Notes: generated by a model from the letters alone, not told the origin. DNA of 64,000 bases from Bauldia sp. (GCA_037200845.1 JBBCGQ010000001.1:124001-188000), one strand, 5' to 3'; counted from the first letter of the stretch, positions 37,041-47,947 are shown. Translations and numbers: made by a program.

Positions 37041-37637
37041 ATGCCGCGACTTTTCACCGGCATCGAAATTCCCGAACACATCGCGGATCGGCTCGCCTTC
37101 CTCCGCGGCGGCCTGGTTGGCGCCCGCTGGATCGATACCGCCAATTATCACCTGACGCTGCGCTTCATCGGCGACGTCGACATGGATGTCGCCGAGGAGG
37201 CCGCCGACAGCCTGGCGCGCGTCCGCCGCCCCGCCTTCCCGCTCCGCTTCACCGGGCTCGGCGTGCTCGGCACCAAGAAGCATCACGCCGTCGTCGCCGA
37301 GGTCGAGCCGTCGCGCCCGCTGATGGAGCTGCAGGCCGAGCACGAGCGTATCCTCCAGCGCCTCGGCCTCCAGGCCGAAGGCCGCAAGTACACGCCGCAC
37401 GTCACGCTGGCGCGGCTCCGCAGCGGCAATGCCCGCAACATCGCCGAGTACCTGACGCTGCGCGGCGGCTTCTTCGCCGAGCCGTTCGTCGTCGACCGCT
37501 TCGTCCTGTTCTCGTCGCGCGATTCCATCGGCGGCGGCCCCTACATCGTCGAGCAGGCGTACGACCTGACTGTGCCGCGTATGCCGGCGCCCGGCATCGG
37601 CACCGGCGAGGAGCACGGCCGGTGGCCGCAAAACTGA
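37041..37637 (+). CDS. thpR: RNA 2',3'-cyclic phosphodiesterase (ThpR/LigT family)
   Basis: This 2H-phosphoesterase opens 2',3'-cyclic phosphates on RNA ends. The 198-residue protein has the two catalytic H-x-T-x motifs: HLTL (about residues 36-39) and HVTL (about residues 117-120). The N-terminus [14 protein letters not shown] is typical. The 3' end overlaps the next gene by 16 bp, so they are likely co-translated. Confidence 0.93.
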   Translation: MPRLFTGIEIPEHIADRLAFLRGGLVGARWIDTANYHLTLRFIGDVDMDVAEEAADSLARVRRPAFPLRFTGLGVLGTKKHHAVVAEVEPSRPLMELQAEHERILQRLGLQAEGRKYTPHVTLARLRSGNARNIAEYLTLRGGFFAEPFVVDRFVLFSSRDSIGGGPYIVEQAYDLTVPRMPAPGIGTGEEHGRWPQN

Positions 37638-37912
37638 CCGCCGCCGCCCGCGGCGCCGCGCTCCGCAAGCTGCCGAAGTGGAAGCTGTCCGCCGACGGCA
37701 CCGCCATCGCGCGCACTTTCACCTTCGCCGATTTCACGGAAGCCTTCGGCTTCATGACGCGCGCCGCGCTCGCCGCCGAGAAGATGGACCATCACCCGGA
37801 CTGGTCGAACAGCTACAAGAAGGTCGCCGTGACGCTGACCACGCACGATGCCGGCGGCCTGACCAAGTTGGACATCGCGCTCGCCGAAGCGATGGACGCG
37901 ATCGCTAAGTAG
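37622..37912 (+). CDS. phhB: Pterin-4a-carbinolamine dehydratase (PhhB)
   Basis: This enzyme dehydrates 4a-hydroxytetrahydrobiopterin. The 96-residue protein has the signature [15 protein letters not shown] with the catalytic His pair, then [15 protein letters not shown]. The GTG start at 37622 lies inside the end of thpR (16-bp overlap). No phenylalanine hydroxylase is in the window, so the partner pathway cannot be judged. Confidence 0.93.
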   Translation: MAAKLTAAARGAALRKLPKWKLSADGTAIARTFTFADFTEAFGFMTRAALAAEKMDHHPDWSNSYKKVAVTLTTHDAGGLTKLDIALAEAMDAIAK

Positions 37913-37916
37913 CAGT

Positions 37917-38009
37917 CCGCTTCCCCCGCGAAAGCGGGGGCCCAGGTCGCACAACAAACTCACCGCGAAAGTCGCCACCTGGATCCCCGCTTTCGCGGGG
38001 AAAGCGGAG
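37917..38009. repeat. Rep-B facing hairpin pair
   Basis: TCCGCTTCCCCCGCGAAAGCGGGGGCCCAGG and CTGGATCCCCGCTTTCGCGGGG face each other across about 35 bp, immediately after phhB. The following gap to the DUF1232 gene has no other feature. Confidence 0.8.
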
Positions 38010-38072
38010 AGGAGTTGCGGCGCCGCAATTCATGTCCCATGTTTCCGGCCTGGGCTTTGACGGAGGGGCGGG

Positions 38073-38453
38073 ATGCCCGAGATCCTTTACGGCGAGATTC
38101 TGGGACCCGAGAAGGGTAACGACGACGAGGCCCGCTCGGCCCGGATCAAGCGCACCTTCTGGGCGACGTTTCGCAAGGCCATCCGCTACATCCCGTTCGC
38201 CGACGATCTGGTCGCCGCGTACTTCTGCGCCCTCGACCCGGCCACGCCGCACCGTGTCCGCGCCATCCTTCTGGGGGCGCTGGCCTACTTCGTCCTGCCG
38301 TTCGATGCGGTGCCCGATTTCCTCGCCGGCATCGGCTTTTCCGATGATGTGACGGTGCTGGTCGCCGCCATTGCCATGGTCCGCGCCCACATCACGCCGG
38401 CCCACCGCGAAGCCGCCCGGCGCGCCATGGACGCCGCGGCCGGTGCCGATTAA
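38073..38453 (+). CDS. DUF1232 (YkvA-like) small membrane protein
   Basis: The 126-residue protein carries the DUF1232 core: YFCALDPATPHRVRAILLGALAYFVLPFDAVPDFL (in parts: ALDPATPHRVRAILLG, AYFVLPFDAVPDFL) followed by GFSDDVTVLVAAI. This is the hallmark -P-DxVPD-D- pattern. The function is unknown. It stands alone between two repeat-bearing gaps. Confidence 0.9.
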   Translation: MPEILYGEILGPEKGNDDEARSARIKRTFWATFRKAIRYIPFADDLVAAYFCALDPATPHRVRAILLGALAYFVLPFDAVPDFLAGIGFSDDVTVLVAAIAMVRAHITPAHREAARRAMDAAAGAD

Positions 38454-38654
38454 CCAGTAATTACCGGCACTTCCATCACATTATCGTCGCGATTTGACGG
38501 CAGAGATCGGCGCTGGCGGCCAAAACCGCCACCGCGGCGCGGTTGCCAGCGGGTGCTTAGCGAAATAGTAACTCCGGTCAGCGAAGTTTAATAAATGATC
38601 ACCAGAGCGAGAGATTCCGGTACCGGCGCGTTCCTGCCGGCCGGGCAGATACCG

Positions 38655-39176
38655 ATGAACCTACGCCTGCTCGCCATTGCCGCCGTCGCCCTCGCGGGCC
38701 TGACCGGCGCCGCCGTCGCCCAGTCCGCCGCCACCAATATCGGCACCTACAAGGACTGGAACGCGTTCACCTCGTCGGATGGCGGCAACAAGATGTGCTT
38801 CGTCGCCACCCAGCCGACCGACTCGAAATATTCGCAGCCCGCCTCCGGGCGCGACCCCGCCTTCTTCCAGATCACGCGCATCCCGGCCGGCGGCCGCGTC
38901 AACGAAGTGAGCTCCATCGCCGGCTATACCTTCGCCGCTAACGCCGACGTGACGATCGACGTCGACGGCGCCAAGTTCAAGATGTTCCTCGACGCCGCCC
39001 ACCCCGACACCGCCTGGTCGGTGGCCGAGACCGAGGCCGCGCTGGTCGACGCGATGAAGAAGGGCCACGTCATGACCATGACCGGCACCTCCAAGCGCAA
39101 CACGGTGATCACCGACACGTACTCGCTGTCAGGCATCAGCGCCGCGCTGGATGCTGTGACGAAGGAATGCCCGTAG
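38655..39176 (+). CDS. Invasion-associated locus B (IalB)-family protein
   Basis: The 173-residue protein has a signal peptide (MNLRLLAIAAVALAGLTGA, cleavage at VAQ). It continues with the IalB-like sequence YKDWNAFTSSDGGNKMCFVATQP and RDPAFFQITRIPAG. IalB is a periplasmic/secreted protein named from Bartonella, but homologues are widespread in non-invasive alphaproteobacteria and the role is not clear. I use the ATG at 38655 because it gives a normal signal peptide; an ATG 20 codons earlier is possible. Confidence 0.9.
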   Translation: MNLRLLAIAAVALAGLTGAAVAQSAATNIGTYKDWNAFTSSDGGNKMCFVATQPTDSKYSQPASGRDPAFFQITRIPAGGRVNEVSSIAGYTFAANADVTIDVDGAKFKMFLDAAHPDTAWSVAETEAALVDAMKKGHVMTMTGTSKRNTVITDTYSLSGISAALDAVTKECP

Positions 39177-39187
39177 CGCTTCCTGGA

Positions 39188-39337
39188 GGAGGAGAGACAC
39201 CCCTCCCCAAAATGGCTTCGCCATTTTGACCCTCCCGCAAGGGGAGGGTTCATCCTTGTTGGACGACCTGGACTCCGCTTGAGCCCTCCCCTTGCGGGAG
39301 GGCCAAAACCGCAAAGCGGTTTTGAGGGAGGGGTGTG
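39188..39337 (-). repeat. Rep-A palindromic repeat, copy 7 (inverted)
   Basis: Shortened copy in the orientation of copies 4 and 5; the central spacer between the hairpins is only about 15 bp (TTGTTGGACGACCTGGACTCC). The right terminal arm is altered (TTTTGAGGGAGGGGTGTGCC). It sits upstream of rlmN. Confidence 0.85.
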
Positions 39338-39399
39338 CCAGCCCAACCCGCCATCGCAGCAAAGCTGGCCACACTCATATCTTGCGCTATAACCCCGCC

Positions 39400-40584
39400 A
39401 TGCCACCCGAAGCCGCCCATGTCCCCGCCCCCGCCGGCAAGCCGTCGCTTGTCGGGCTGACGCGCGCCGGCCTTGCCGACGCGCTCGCCGGCATCGGCAT
39501 CCCGGCGGCGCAGGTGAAGATGCGCGCCGGCCAGCTCTGGCACTGGATCTACCTGCGCGGCGCCACCGATTTCGGGCAGATGACGAATGTCTCGAAGGAC
39601 CTCCGCGCCACGCTCGCGGATCACTTCGCCATCGCGCGGCCGGAGATCGTCACCGAGCAGATTTCCAACGACGGCACGCGCAAATGGCTGCTGCGTTTCC
39701 CCTCGCGCGGCGCCGGCCGGCCCGTCGAGATCGAGACCGTGTACATCCCCGAGGAAGGCCGTGGCACGCTGTGCCTGTCGAGCCAGGTCGGCTGCACGCT
39801 CTCCTGCACGTTCTGCCACACCGGCACGCAGAAGCTCGTGCGCAACCTCACGGCGGAAGAAATCGTCGGCCAGATCCTGCTCGCCCGCGACCGCCTCGGC
39901 GATTACCCGCAGACGACGCCGATCGAAGGCGATGTCCCTTCCACCGGCCGCATGGTGTCGAACGTCGTCATGATGGGCATGGGCGAGCCGCTCTACAACT
40001 TCGACAACGTCAAGGATGCGCTGCACATCGCCTCCGACGGCGAAGGCATCGGCCTGTCGCGCCGCCGCATCACGCTATCGACCTCCGGCGTCGTGCCGAT
40101 GATCCCGAAGGCCGGCGACGAGATCGGCGTCATGCTCGCGATCTCGCTGCACGCGGTGCGCGACGAACTCCGCGACGAGCTCGTGCCGCTCAACAGGAAA
40201 TATCCGATCAAGGATCTGCTCGCCGCCTGCCGCGCCTATCCCGGCCTGTCGAACGCGCGCCGCATCACCTTCGAGTACGTGATGCTGAAAGGCGTCAACG
40301 ATTCACTCGCCGACGCGCGCGAGCTGGTCCGCCTGCTTGCCGGCATCCCGGCGAAGATCAACCTGATCCCGTTCAATCCGTGGCCGGGCAACAGTTATGA
40401 ATGCTCGGACTGGGGCCAGATCGAAAAGTTCGCCGAGATCGTGAATGCGGCGGGCTACGCCTCGCCGATCCGCACGCCCCGCGGCCGCGACATCCTCGCC
40501 GCCTGCGGCCAGCTCAAGAGCGAGAGCGAGCGCATGAAAATCCGCGAGCGCATGGCGCTGGAAGCGATGATCGCGCCGGCCTAG
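39400..40584 (+). CDS. rlmN: 23S rRNA/tRNA adenine-C2 methyltransferase RlmN
   Basis: RlmN is a radical-SAM enzyme that methylates C2 of A2503 in 23S rRNA and A37 of some tRNAs. The 394-residue protein has the CxxxCxxC motif at Cys132, 136 and 139 ([12 protein letters not shown]), plus [16 protein letters not shown] and the SLHAV loop. The catalytic methyl-carrying Cys lies near the C-terminus (AACGQL). The frame runs upstream only into repeat DNA, so the ATG at 39400 is chosen. Confidence 0.97.
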   Translation: MPPEAAHVPAPAGKPSLVGLTRAGLADALAGIGIPAAQVKMRAGQLWHWIYLRGATDFGQMTNVSKDLRATLADHFAIARPEIVTEQISNDGTRKWLLRFPSRGAGRPVEIETVYIPEEGRGTLCLSSQVGCTLSCTFCHTGTQKLVRNLTAEEIVGQILLARDRLGDYPQTTPIEGDVPSTGRMVSNVVMMGMGEPLYNFDNVKDALHIASDGEGIGLSRRRITLSTSGVVPMIPKAGDEIGVMLAISLHAVRDELRDELVPLNRKYPIKDLLAACRAYPGLSNARRITFEYVMLKGVNDSLADARELVRLLAGIPAKINLIPFNPWPGNSYECSDWGQIEKFAEIVNAAGYASPIRTPRGRDILAACGQLKSESERMKIRERMALEAMIAPA

Positions 40585-40591
40585 CCCCGCC

Positions 40592-40622
40592 CCGCTTCCC
40601 CCGCGAACGCTGGGGAAGCGGA
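40592..40622. repeat. Rep-B collapsed single unit
   Basis: CCGCTTCCCCCGCGAACGC and TGGGGAAGCGG are the outer arms of a Rep-B pair joined directly, with the middle lost. It lies in the 51-bp convergent gap between rlmN and the outer-membrane protein gene and may act as a terminator for both. Confidence 0.65.
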
Positions 40623-40635
40623 GAAGCGGGGTGGG

Positions 40636-42135
40636 TCAGAACTTCTTGTTCAAGCCGACTTTGACGATGCTGCCGGTGTTGTGGATCGTCCAGCCGAAGG
40701 CGGGCGTCCCGACATCGGGATTCATCTGCAATCCGCTGACCAGCTTCGAGCCCAAGTCGAAGTACTGATACTCGGCCTTGATCGACCAGTCCTCCGCGAG
40801 CGCCATCTCGACGCCGGCGCCGGCGGTCCATCCGGTCTGGAAGCCGGTGTGCGACGTGAGGACGGCGGCGGGGCTCGGATCCAGGTTCGACATCGGGATG
40901 TACGGATCGTTCGCCGTCGCGTGGACGTCGGCCATGATCACGCCGCCGCTGAGGAAGCCGAGGAACTTGCCGTTGGTGACGCCGACGCGGGCGCGCACCG
41001 CGCCCGCGAGGCCGCCGACTGCGGTGACCACGGTCGACGAGTCCAGTGACGAAGAGGCCGTGCCGCGGAAGCCGAGGTAGCCGACGTCGCCTTCCACGCC
41101 GAGCACGGCCGAACCGGCCTGCCAGTTGTAGCCGACCTGGACGCCGCCGACCGGCCCGGTCGTGCGGGCGGAGAACGTATCGCCGGGCGCGTTGTAGAAG
41201 CCGTCGCCAACGTCGGTGTCGGTTGCCGTCGCCGTGCCGAAGGCGCCGCCGAGATTGACGCCGGCATAGGCGCCCGCCCACGTGCGCGGCGCCACCATCG
41301 CCGGCGGGCTCGGGAAGCTGAGGTCGGCGCCGCCGCTGCTGTCCATCGCGCCCTGATTGAAATGATAGTTGAGACCGACGCGCAGAATGTTGATGTGGCT
41401 CGGGGCCGAGATGTTTTCGGAAAAGAACGGCGCGAAGCTTCCCTCGTAGAAGGTGTTGTAGTCGGCCGCCGCGAGGTCGACGTAGAGATACTCGCCCTTG
41501 AGCGACCAGCCGCCGCCGAGTTGCGTTTCGCCGCCGACGCCGATCGTCCAGCCCGGCACCACCATGCTGCCCGAGCCTCTGGAAATGTCGCGGTTCGTGG
41601 TGCCGTCCTGCAGGTAGTAGTGCAGCGTCGAGTTGCCGCTCACCTGGCCGAAGGCGAGACCGCCGGTCACGTAGAGCAACGTGTTGTTGGTGATCAGCGT
41701 GCCGACGCGGCCGCGGACGGTCGCCAACCAGTCGACACTGGTGTGTTCATCGATGGTGGACGGGTAGAGACTCGGAAACACGCCGGAGAAGTTGCGCGTC
41801 GCCGTGCCGGAAAGCGCGCTGAGGTCGCTTTCGAATCCCCACACCATGCCGCCCGTCTGGATGTCGGCGCCGATCTGGCCGCCGCCGATGACGCCGGTGC
41901 TGCTCGCCGGGCCGTTGCCGAACGGATTGACGAGATAGGCCGGATCCTGGTCCGACGGCGGCAGAAACACGTCCTGCCACTCGCCCTGTCCGAGCAGGAC
42001 AAAGTCGGTGTTGTTGGTCTGCCCGCCGATGTTGATGCCGGCGTGCCAGCCCGACCATGGGCCGCCGGACGCCAGCACAGGAGTAGTGACCGCGAGGCCG
42101 GCAAAAGCCAGGCCGATCAGGCTCAGATTTCTCAT
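40636..42135 (-). CDS. Outer-membrane protein with two tandem beta-barrel domains
   Basis: The 499-residue protein has a signal peptide (about 1-23) and two tandem copies of an Omp25/31-like beta-barrel. The first starts WSGWHAGINIGGQTNN (about residue 27) and ends INILRVGLNYHFNQ (about 265). The second begins TWAGAYAGVNLGGAFG (about 287) and ends SIVKVGLNKKF, with the terminal Phe expected for BAM recognition. The two halves share segments such as WSIKAEYQYFDLG and WSLKGEYLYVDLA. Single barrels are about 200-250 residues in this family, so this is a fused pair. It is convergent with rlmN. Confidence 0.9.
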   Translation of the reverse strand: MRNLSLIGLAFAGLAVTTPVLASGGPWSGWHAGINIGGQTNNTDFVLLGQGEWQDVFLPPSDQDPAYLVNPFGNGPASSTGVIGGGQIGADIQTGGMVWGFESDLSALSGTATRNFSGVFPSLYPSTIDEHTSVDWLATVRGRVGTLITNNTLLYVTGGLAFGQVSGNSTLHYYLQDGTTNRDISRGSGSMVVPGWTIGVGGETQLGGGWSLKGEYLYVDLAAADYNTFYEGSFAPFFSENISAPSHINILRVGLNYHFNQGAMDSSGGADLSFPSPPAMVAPRTWAGAYAGVNLGGAFGTATATDTDVGDGFYNAPGDTFSARTTGPVGGVQVGYNWQAGSAVLGVEGDVGYLGFRGTASSSLDSSTVVTAVGGLAGAVRARVGVTNGKFLGFLSGGVIMADVHATANDPYIPMSNLDPSPAAVLTSHTGFQTGWTAGAGVEMALAEDWSIKAEYQYFDLGSKLVSGLQMNPDVGTPAFGWTIHNTGSIVKVGLNKKF

Positions 42136-42242
42136 GGGTATTGGCCCCGATTTTTACGAAAACGAATCAACCGCCGCGGGGTCAGTCGGCGCCTAATTTC
42201 CCGTCAGGGATGTATAGTACTGCACACTCGCACTACGCATTT

Positions 42243-42890
42243 TTACCGCGTGTGCGTCAGGATCAGCTTCACCGCGAAGGCGCCGAGCACGCCCGCGAAC
42301 AGCCAGTCGACGATCCGCGTCGCGCGCGACGACGTCTTGAGCAGCGCCGCGATCCGGTCGGCGCCGAGAATGAAGGCGCCGCAGACCGGGATGTTCGCCA
42401 CCATGAACACCAGCCCGAGGAACAGCATCTTGCCGGCCGCATGCGGATCGTCGGCGGAGACGAACTGCGGCAGGAAGGTCACGAAGAAGATGATGACCTT
42501 CGGATTGAGCAGGTTGATCAGCAGCCCCTTGAGGAACACGGCCCGTAGGCGCTCCGCCCGCGCGCCGGGCATCAGCGACAGCGACGAGCCGTGGCGGATG
42601 GCGTCGATCGCGAGGTAGGCGAGGTAGGCGGCGCCGGCAAATTTGAGAATGGTAAACGCCGTCGCCGACGCCGCGAGCAGCGCCGACAGCCCGAGCGACA
42701 CCAGCACCGAGTGGATCGCGACGCCCACCGAAACCCCGCCGAGCGCCGCGAATCCGGCCTTCCGCGACAGCGCGATCGTCTTCGACAGGAAGAACGTCAT
42801 GTCCGGGCCGGGCGTCAGCGCCAGCACGATCGAGGCAGCGGTAAACGCGGCGACAACCGGCAGCGCGGGGACGAAATCGGCGAGCATCAA
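42243..42890 (-). CDS. LysE-family amino acid exporter
   Basis: The 215-residue protein has about six hydrophobic helices and the family N-terminus LALTPGPDMTFFLSKTIA. The RhtB/LysE-type loop GLLINLLNPKVIIFFVTFLPQF (about residues 125-146) is present. It probably exports an amino acid or related compound; the substrate is unknown. Starts at MM, either ATG may be used. It is divergent from the PAP2 gene with 56 bp between them. Confidence 0.9.
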   Translation of the reverse strand: MMLADFVPALPVVAAFTAASIVLALTPGPDMTFFLSKTIALSRKAGFAALGGVSVGVAIHSVLVSLGLSALLAASATAFTILKFAGAAYLAYLAIDAIRHGSSLSLMPGARAERLRAVFLKGLLINLLNPKVIIFFVTFLPQFVSADDPHAAGKMLFLGLVFMVANIPVCGAFILGADRIAALLKTSSRATRIVDWLFAGVLGAFAVKLILTHTR

Positions 42891-42946
42891 CGACTTATAA
42901 CCGGCGCCCGCGCTATAAGGGAGCCGCCCGTGGGAGTGCGTAAGCG

Positions 42947-43834
42947 TTGACCCTGCCGGAAGAAAACCCGCCGCGGCGTCTCGGCGGCCACGTATGGCCG
43001 AAGGGCTGGCTGCACGCCGATTCGCCGGCGCTGATCGCCAACCCGCTGGCGCAGGCGGCGATCGCCGTGCTCCTGCTGTCGCTTCTCTTCCTGGTTTTCC
43101 CCGGCCTCGACATCTGGTTCTCCGGCCTGTTCTACGACGGCAAAGGTTTCCCGACGGGCGACCTCGGCGCCTTCGTCGCGCTGCGCGCTCTCGGCAACAA
43201 CCTGACGTTTTTCGTGGCGCTCGGGCTGGTCCTGGTGCTCGTTCTCAAGCTGGCGCTGCCCGAGCAGCAAAGCTTCATCCCGCCGCGCGACACGCTCTTC
43301 GTCCTCGGCACGCTGATCGTCGGGCCGGGCATCGTCGTCAATCTCATCTTCAAGAATAACTGGGGCCGCCCGCGCCCTACCGCCGTCGATATCTTCGGCG
43401 GCAACCATCCCTTCGTCGGCGCCTGGCACATGAGCGACGCCTGCGCCTCGAACTGCTCGTTCGTCTCCGGCGAGGCGTCGTCCGCGATCTGGCTGATCAC
43501 GCTCGCCGTGCTGCTGCCGCTCGCATGGCGGCGTCCGGCGCTGCGCATCCTCATCGGCCTCGCCGTTCTCTTGTCGCTGAACCGCGTTGCCGCCGGCGGG
43601 CATTTCCTCTCCGACGTGCTGCTCGCCTGGGCGATCACGCTGGCGGTCATCGCCGTCGCCTGGCGCTTCCTCTACGTGACGCCCCCGGCAGTGCTCACCG
43701 ATCCCGTCCTCGAGGCCGGCCTGACCCGCGCCGGCTTAGCCATCCGCGATTTCGCGCGCGCGGGCGCCCGCCGCATCGGCGCGATGCGCCCGGCCAAGCC
43801 GCCGGCCGACCCGCCCGCGCCACCCGCGGCTTGA
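42947..43834 (+). CDS. PAP2-family phosphatase (lipid phosphatase-like)
   Basis: PAP2 membrane phosphatases act on lipid phosphates such as undecaprenyl-PP or lipid A. The 295-residue protein has about six hydrophobic helices and the three catalytic motifs: KNNWGRPRP (Lys136 to Pro144), CSFVSGEASS (the usual SGH is SGE here, Glu176), and LNRVAAGGHFLSDV (Arg213, His219, Asp223). The Pro-rich C-terminus (about 255-295) is an extension. Start is a TTG at 42947 with GGGAG ten bases before it. No Lpx genes are next to it. Confidence 0.88.
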   Translation: MTLPEENPPRRLGGHVWPKGWLHADSPALIANPLAQAAIAVLLLSLLFLVFPGLDIWFSGLFYDGKGFPTGDLGAFVALRALGNNLTFFVALGLVLVLVLKLALPEQQSFIPPRDTLFVLGTLIVGPGIVVNLIFKNNWGRPRPTAVDIFGGNHPFVGAWHMSDACASNCSFVSGEASSAIWLITLAVLLPLAWRRPALRILIGLAVLLSLNRVAAGGHFLSDVLLAWAITLAVIAVAWRFLYVTPPAVLTDPVLEAGLTRAGLAIRDFARAGARRIGAMRPAKPPADPPAPPAA

Positions 43835-43888
43835 GGCGACCTCCCGCCCGTCCTATAAGCCCGCACTCGTTTCCGGGGAGCGTACCCA

Positions 43889-45106
<1,218 letters not shown>

Positions 45107-45205
45107 GGCTTGCGGCGAAAAGCCGGCCTCGCCTTAATCACGCATTAAGCCGCACCTGCCAATGCTCGCCAAACGCGCGAGCATTGTTCAGCGGTCGTAA
45201 AAAGC

Positions 45206-47755
45206 GTGACCAGGTCGGACGCAAAACGCCAGCCGGAGGCAATGGCCGACAACGACATGTCGCCCGCGGCCCTCACGGCGTTCCTCGAGAAGCTCGACGC
45301 CGGCGCCTGCATCTGGGACGCCAGGCTGCGCCTGGTTGCGTGGAACTCCGCCTACCAGCGCGTGCAGGCCGTGCCCGACCGCATCCTGAAACGCGGCACC
45401 CGGCTCGCCGAAATTCTCGATCACACGCCGCGCGTCATCGACGATCCGCGCAACGGCGAAGAGACCGAGCAGGGCGCGCTCCGCGGCCTCGCCGAGCGCG
45501 GCAAGCTCGACCTCGACCGCATCTACGCCGACGGCCGCACGATCTCGGTCACCTACGACGCCTTCGGCGACGATCACTGGCTCGCCGTCTACCACGACGT
45601 CACCGAGCAGCGGAACGACGTGCGGCTGCTGCGCGTCAGCGAGCACGAGGTGCGCCGCCAGCACGCCCAGCTCGACGCCTCGCTCGACAGCATGTCCTAT
45701 GGCTTCGTCATCTGGGACGACAGCTTCAACATCCTCGTCTGCAACGACCAGTTCCGCCGCATCTTCAGCCTGCAGGGGAACCTCAGTCCCGGCACGTCGC
45801 TCGCCGAGGTTTGCCGCCTGTCGAGCGTCGCCGGCAACTGGCCCGACGTGTCGGCGGAGGAACTTACCCGGCTGTACCGGCAGCGCATCGGCGAGACGCG
45901 CGATCCCGCCAAGCCGCAGCTCTACGAGATCGAGCTGCAGGGCCGCACCATCCGCTCGACCTATACCCGCAGCCCGGGCATCGGCTGGGTCGTCACCCAC
46001 CAGGACATCACCGAAGACATCGCCCGCGTCCGCCAGCTCGAGGCGCGCGAGCACGAGCTTGCCCGCCAGAACATGCGCTTCGCCGTTGCCGTGAACAGCA
46101 TGGCGCAGGGTCTCTGCATGTTCGACGCCGAGCAGCGGCTGGTCATCTGCAATCCGCAATATGCCCGCATGTACGAGCTGCCGCCGCACATGGTCACCCC
46201 CGGCACCAAGCTCGACGATATTCTCGACTACCGCCTCGCCCACGGCATGTACCCCGAGGACGCCGACGCCTATTTCAAGCGCCGCCGGCAGATCGCCGCC
46301 TCCGGCGAGGACGGCGTCGACATCTCCGAGCTGCGCAACGGCCGCGTCATCTCGATGCTGCATCACCCGATGCCCGACGGCGGCTGGGTGTCCACCCACC
46401 AGGACATCACCGAGCAGCGCCGCCACGAGACCCACATCCGCCATCTCGCACGCCACGATACGCTCACCAACCTGCCCAACCGGCTGATGTTCTCGGAGAC
46501 CATGCAGGCGGCCGAGCAGCGCATCCGCCGCCGCGAGCGGCTCGCCGTCCTCGCCGTCGATCTCGATCATTTCAAGATGGTCAACGATACGCTCGGCCAC
46601 GGCGTCGGCGACAAGGTGCTGGCCGAGGTCGGCAAGCGGCTGCGCTCCTGCTGCCGCGAGGGCGACGAAATCTCCCGCCTCGGCGGCGACGAATTCGCCG
46701 TGCTCACCGGGCCGCTGGAGGCGCCGCGCGATGCCGCCGCGATCGCCGAGCGCATCATCACCCGCATGGCCGAGCCGTTCGACATCGACGGCCACTCCAT
46801 CGTCATCGGCGCGTCGATCGGCATCGCCGTGGCGCCCGGCGACGGCACGACCAGCGAGGCGCTGCTCAAGAATGCCGACCTCGCGCTCTACCGCGCCAAG
46901 AACGGCGGCCGCAGCGCCTACCATTTCTTCGAGAGCGGCATGGACGCGGCGCTGCAGGAGCGGCGCGCGCTGGAGGTCGGCCTGCGCCAGGCGGTCGCCA
47001 ACCGCGAGTTCCGCCTCGTCTACCAGCCGCTGTTCAACCTAGCGGAGGGCCGCATCTGCTGCCTCGAGGCGCTGCTGCGCTGGCACCGGCCGGAGCGCGG
47101 CATCGTCCCGCCGAGCGAATTCATCCCCATCGCCGAGGACACCGGCCTCATCGTCACGATCGGCGAATGGGTGCTGGTCGAGGCCTGCCGCGCCGCCGCC
47201 GCCTGGCCGCAGGATGTGCGCGTCGCGGTCAACCTCTCGACCATCCAGTTCCGCCACCGCAACCTGTTCAACCACATCAAGACCGCGCTCGCCGTCTCCG
47301 GCCTCAAGCCCGAGCGGCTGGAGATCGAGGTGACCGAGTCGCTGCTGCTCGCCGACGTCGAATCCACGATCACGACACTGCACCAGCTCCGCGCGCTGGG
47401 CGTGCGCATCGCCATGGACGACTTCGGCACCGGCTACTCGTCGCTTTCCTACCTGCGCTCATTCCCGTTCGACAAGATCAAGATCGACCAGTCGTTCGTG
47501 AAGGAATTGTCGGCCAAGGAAGACAGCCGCGCCATCGTCACCGCCGTCATCGGCCTCGGCCGTTCCCTCGGCATGGCGACCACCGCCGAGGGCGTCGAAA
47601 CCGAGGCCCAGTTGGAACTCGTCCGCCAGCAGGGCTGCACCGAGGTGCAGGGCTTCCTGCTCTCACCGCCGCTCCCCGCCACTGCCGTCTCAAAACTGTT
47701 CGGCGAACAGGCCGGCATGGACGAATGGATGCGGACGCTGCGGAAGACGGCGTAG
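45206..47755 (+). CDS. PAS-GGDEF-EAL cyclic di-GMP signalling protein
   Basis: The 849-residue protein probably makes or degrades cyclic di-GMP. It has no obvious transmembrane helix. Three PAS-like domains lie at about residues 15-120, 155-275 and 285-400 (DARLRLVAWNSAYQRV, DDSFNILVCNDQFRR, DAEQRLVICNPQYARMY). The GGDEF domain has an intact GGDEF at 493-497; the EAL domain has Glu621-Ala-Leu and the DDFGTGYSSL loop. Both domains look active. It is uncertain whether translation starts at GTG 45206 or at ATG 45242; the GGAGG before the latter is only two bases away. Confidence 0.92.
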   Translation: MTRSDAKRQPEAMADNDMSPAALTAFLEKLDAGACIWDARLRLVAWNSAYQRVQAVPDRILKRGTRLAEILDHTPRVIDDPRNGEETEQGALRGLAERGKLDLDRIYADGRTISVTYDAFGDDHWLAVYHDVTEQRNDVRLLRVSEHEVRRQHAQLDASLDSMSYGFVIWDDSFNILVCNDQFRRIFSLQGNLSPGTSLAEVCRLSSVAGNWPDVSAEELTRLYRQRIGETRDPAKPQLYEIELQGRTIRSTYTRSPGIGWVVTHQDITEDIARVRQLEAREHELARQNMRFAVAVNSMAQGLCMFDAEQRLVICNPQYARMYELPPHMVTPGTKLDDILDYRLAHGMYPEDADAYFKRRRQIAASGEDGVDISELRNGRVISMLHHPMPDGGWVSTHQDITEQRRHETHIRHLARHDTLTNLPNRLMFSETMQAAEQRIRRRERLAVLAVDLDHFKMVNDTLGHGVGDKVLAEVGKRLRSCCREGDEISRLGGDEFAVLTGPLEAPRDAAAIAERIITRMAEPFDIDGHSIVIGASIGIAVAPGDGTTSEALLKNADLALYRAKNGGRSAYHFFESGMDAALQERRALEVGLRQAVANREFRLVYQPLFNLAEGRICCLEALLRWHRPERGIVPPSEFIPIAEDTGLIVTIGEWVLVEACRAAAAWPQDVRVAVNLSTIQFRHRNLFNHIKTALAVSGLKPERLEIEVTESLLLADVESTITTLHQLRALGVRIAMDDFGTGYSSLSYLRSFPFDKIKIDQSFVKELSAKEDSRAIVTAVIGLGRSLGMATTAEGVETEAQLELVRQQGCTEVQGFLLSPPLPATAVSKLFGEQAGMDEWMRTLRKTA

Positions 47756-47759
47756 CCGG

Positions 47760-47925
47760 CCCTCACCCTCTTTCTCTAGGCTCACCGTGCTCGCCAGAAG
47801 AAAGAGCCCTCTCCGACAGGTGGGGGGCGGACAAACCAATAGCGTGGCACGTCCCCTCTCCCACCTGTGGGAGAGGGCTTCGCCTCTTATGAGCGCAGCG
47901 AATTAGAGGCGAAGGGTGAGGGGGC
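47760..47925. repeat. Intergenic inverted repeat (CCCTCACCCT family)
   Basis: The outer arms CCCTCACCCTC and AGGGTGAGGGG are inverted, and the inner CCCTCTCCCACC-TG-TGGGAGAGGG is a perfect hairpin. A CGCCTCT...AGAGGCG pair lies to its right. It fills the convergent gap between the GGDEF-EAL gene and the cyclase-TPR gene. It differs from Rep-A and Rep-B. Confidence 0.7.
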
Positions 47926-47947
47926 AACGGCGCCCGCCATGGACGCC

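Noticed and set aside
45184-47892. A 902-codon frame in another phase over the GGDEF-EAL gene
   Set aside because: The real gene has intact PAS, GGDEF and EAL motifs in frame; this one is a shifted shadow rich in Arg and Pro.
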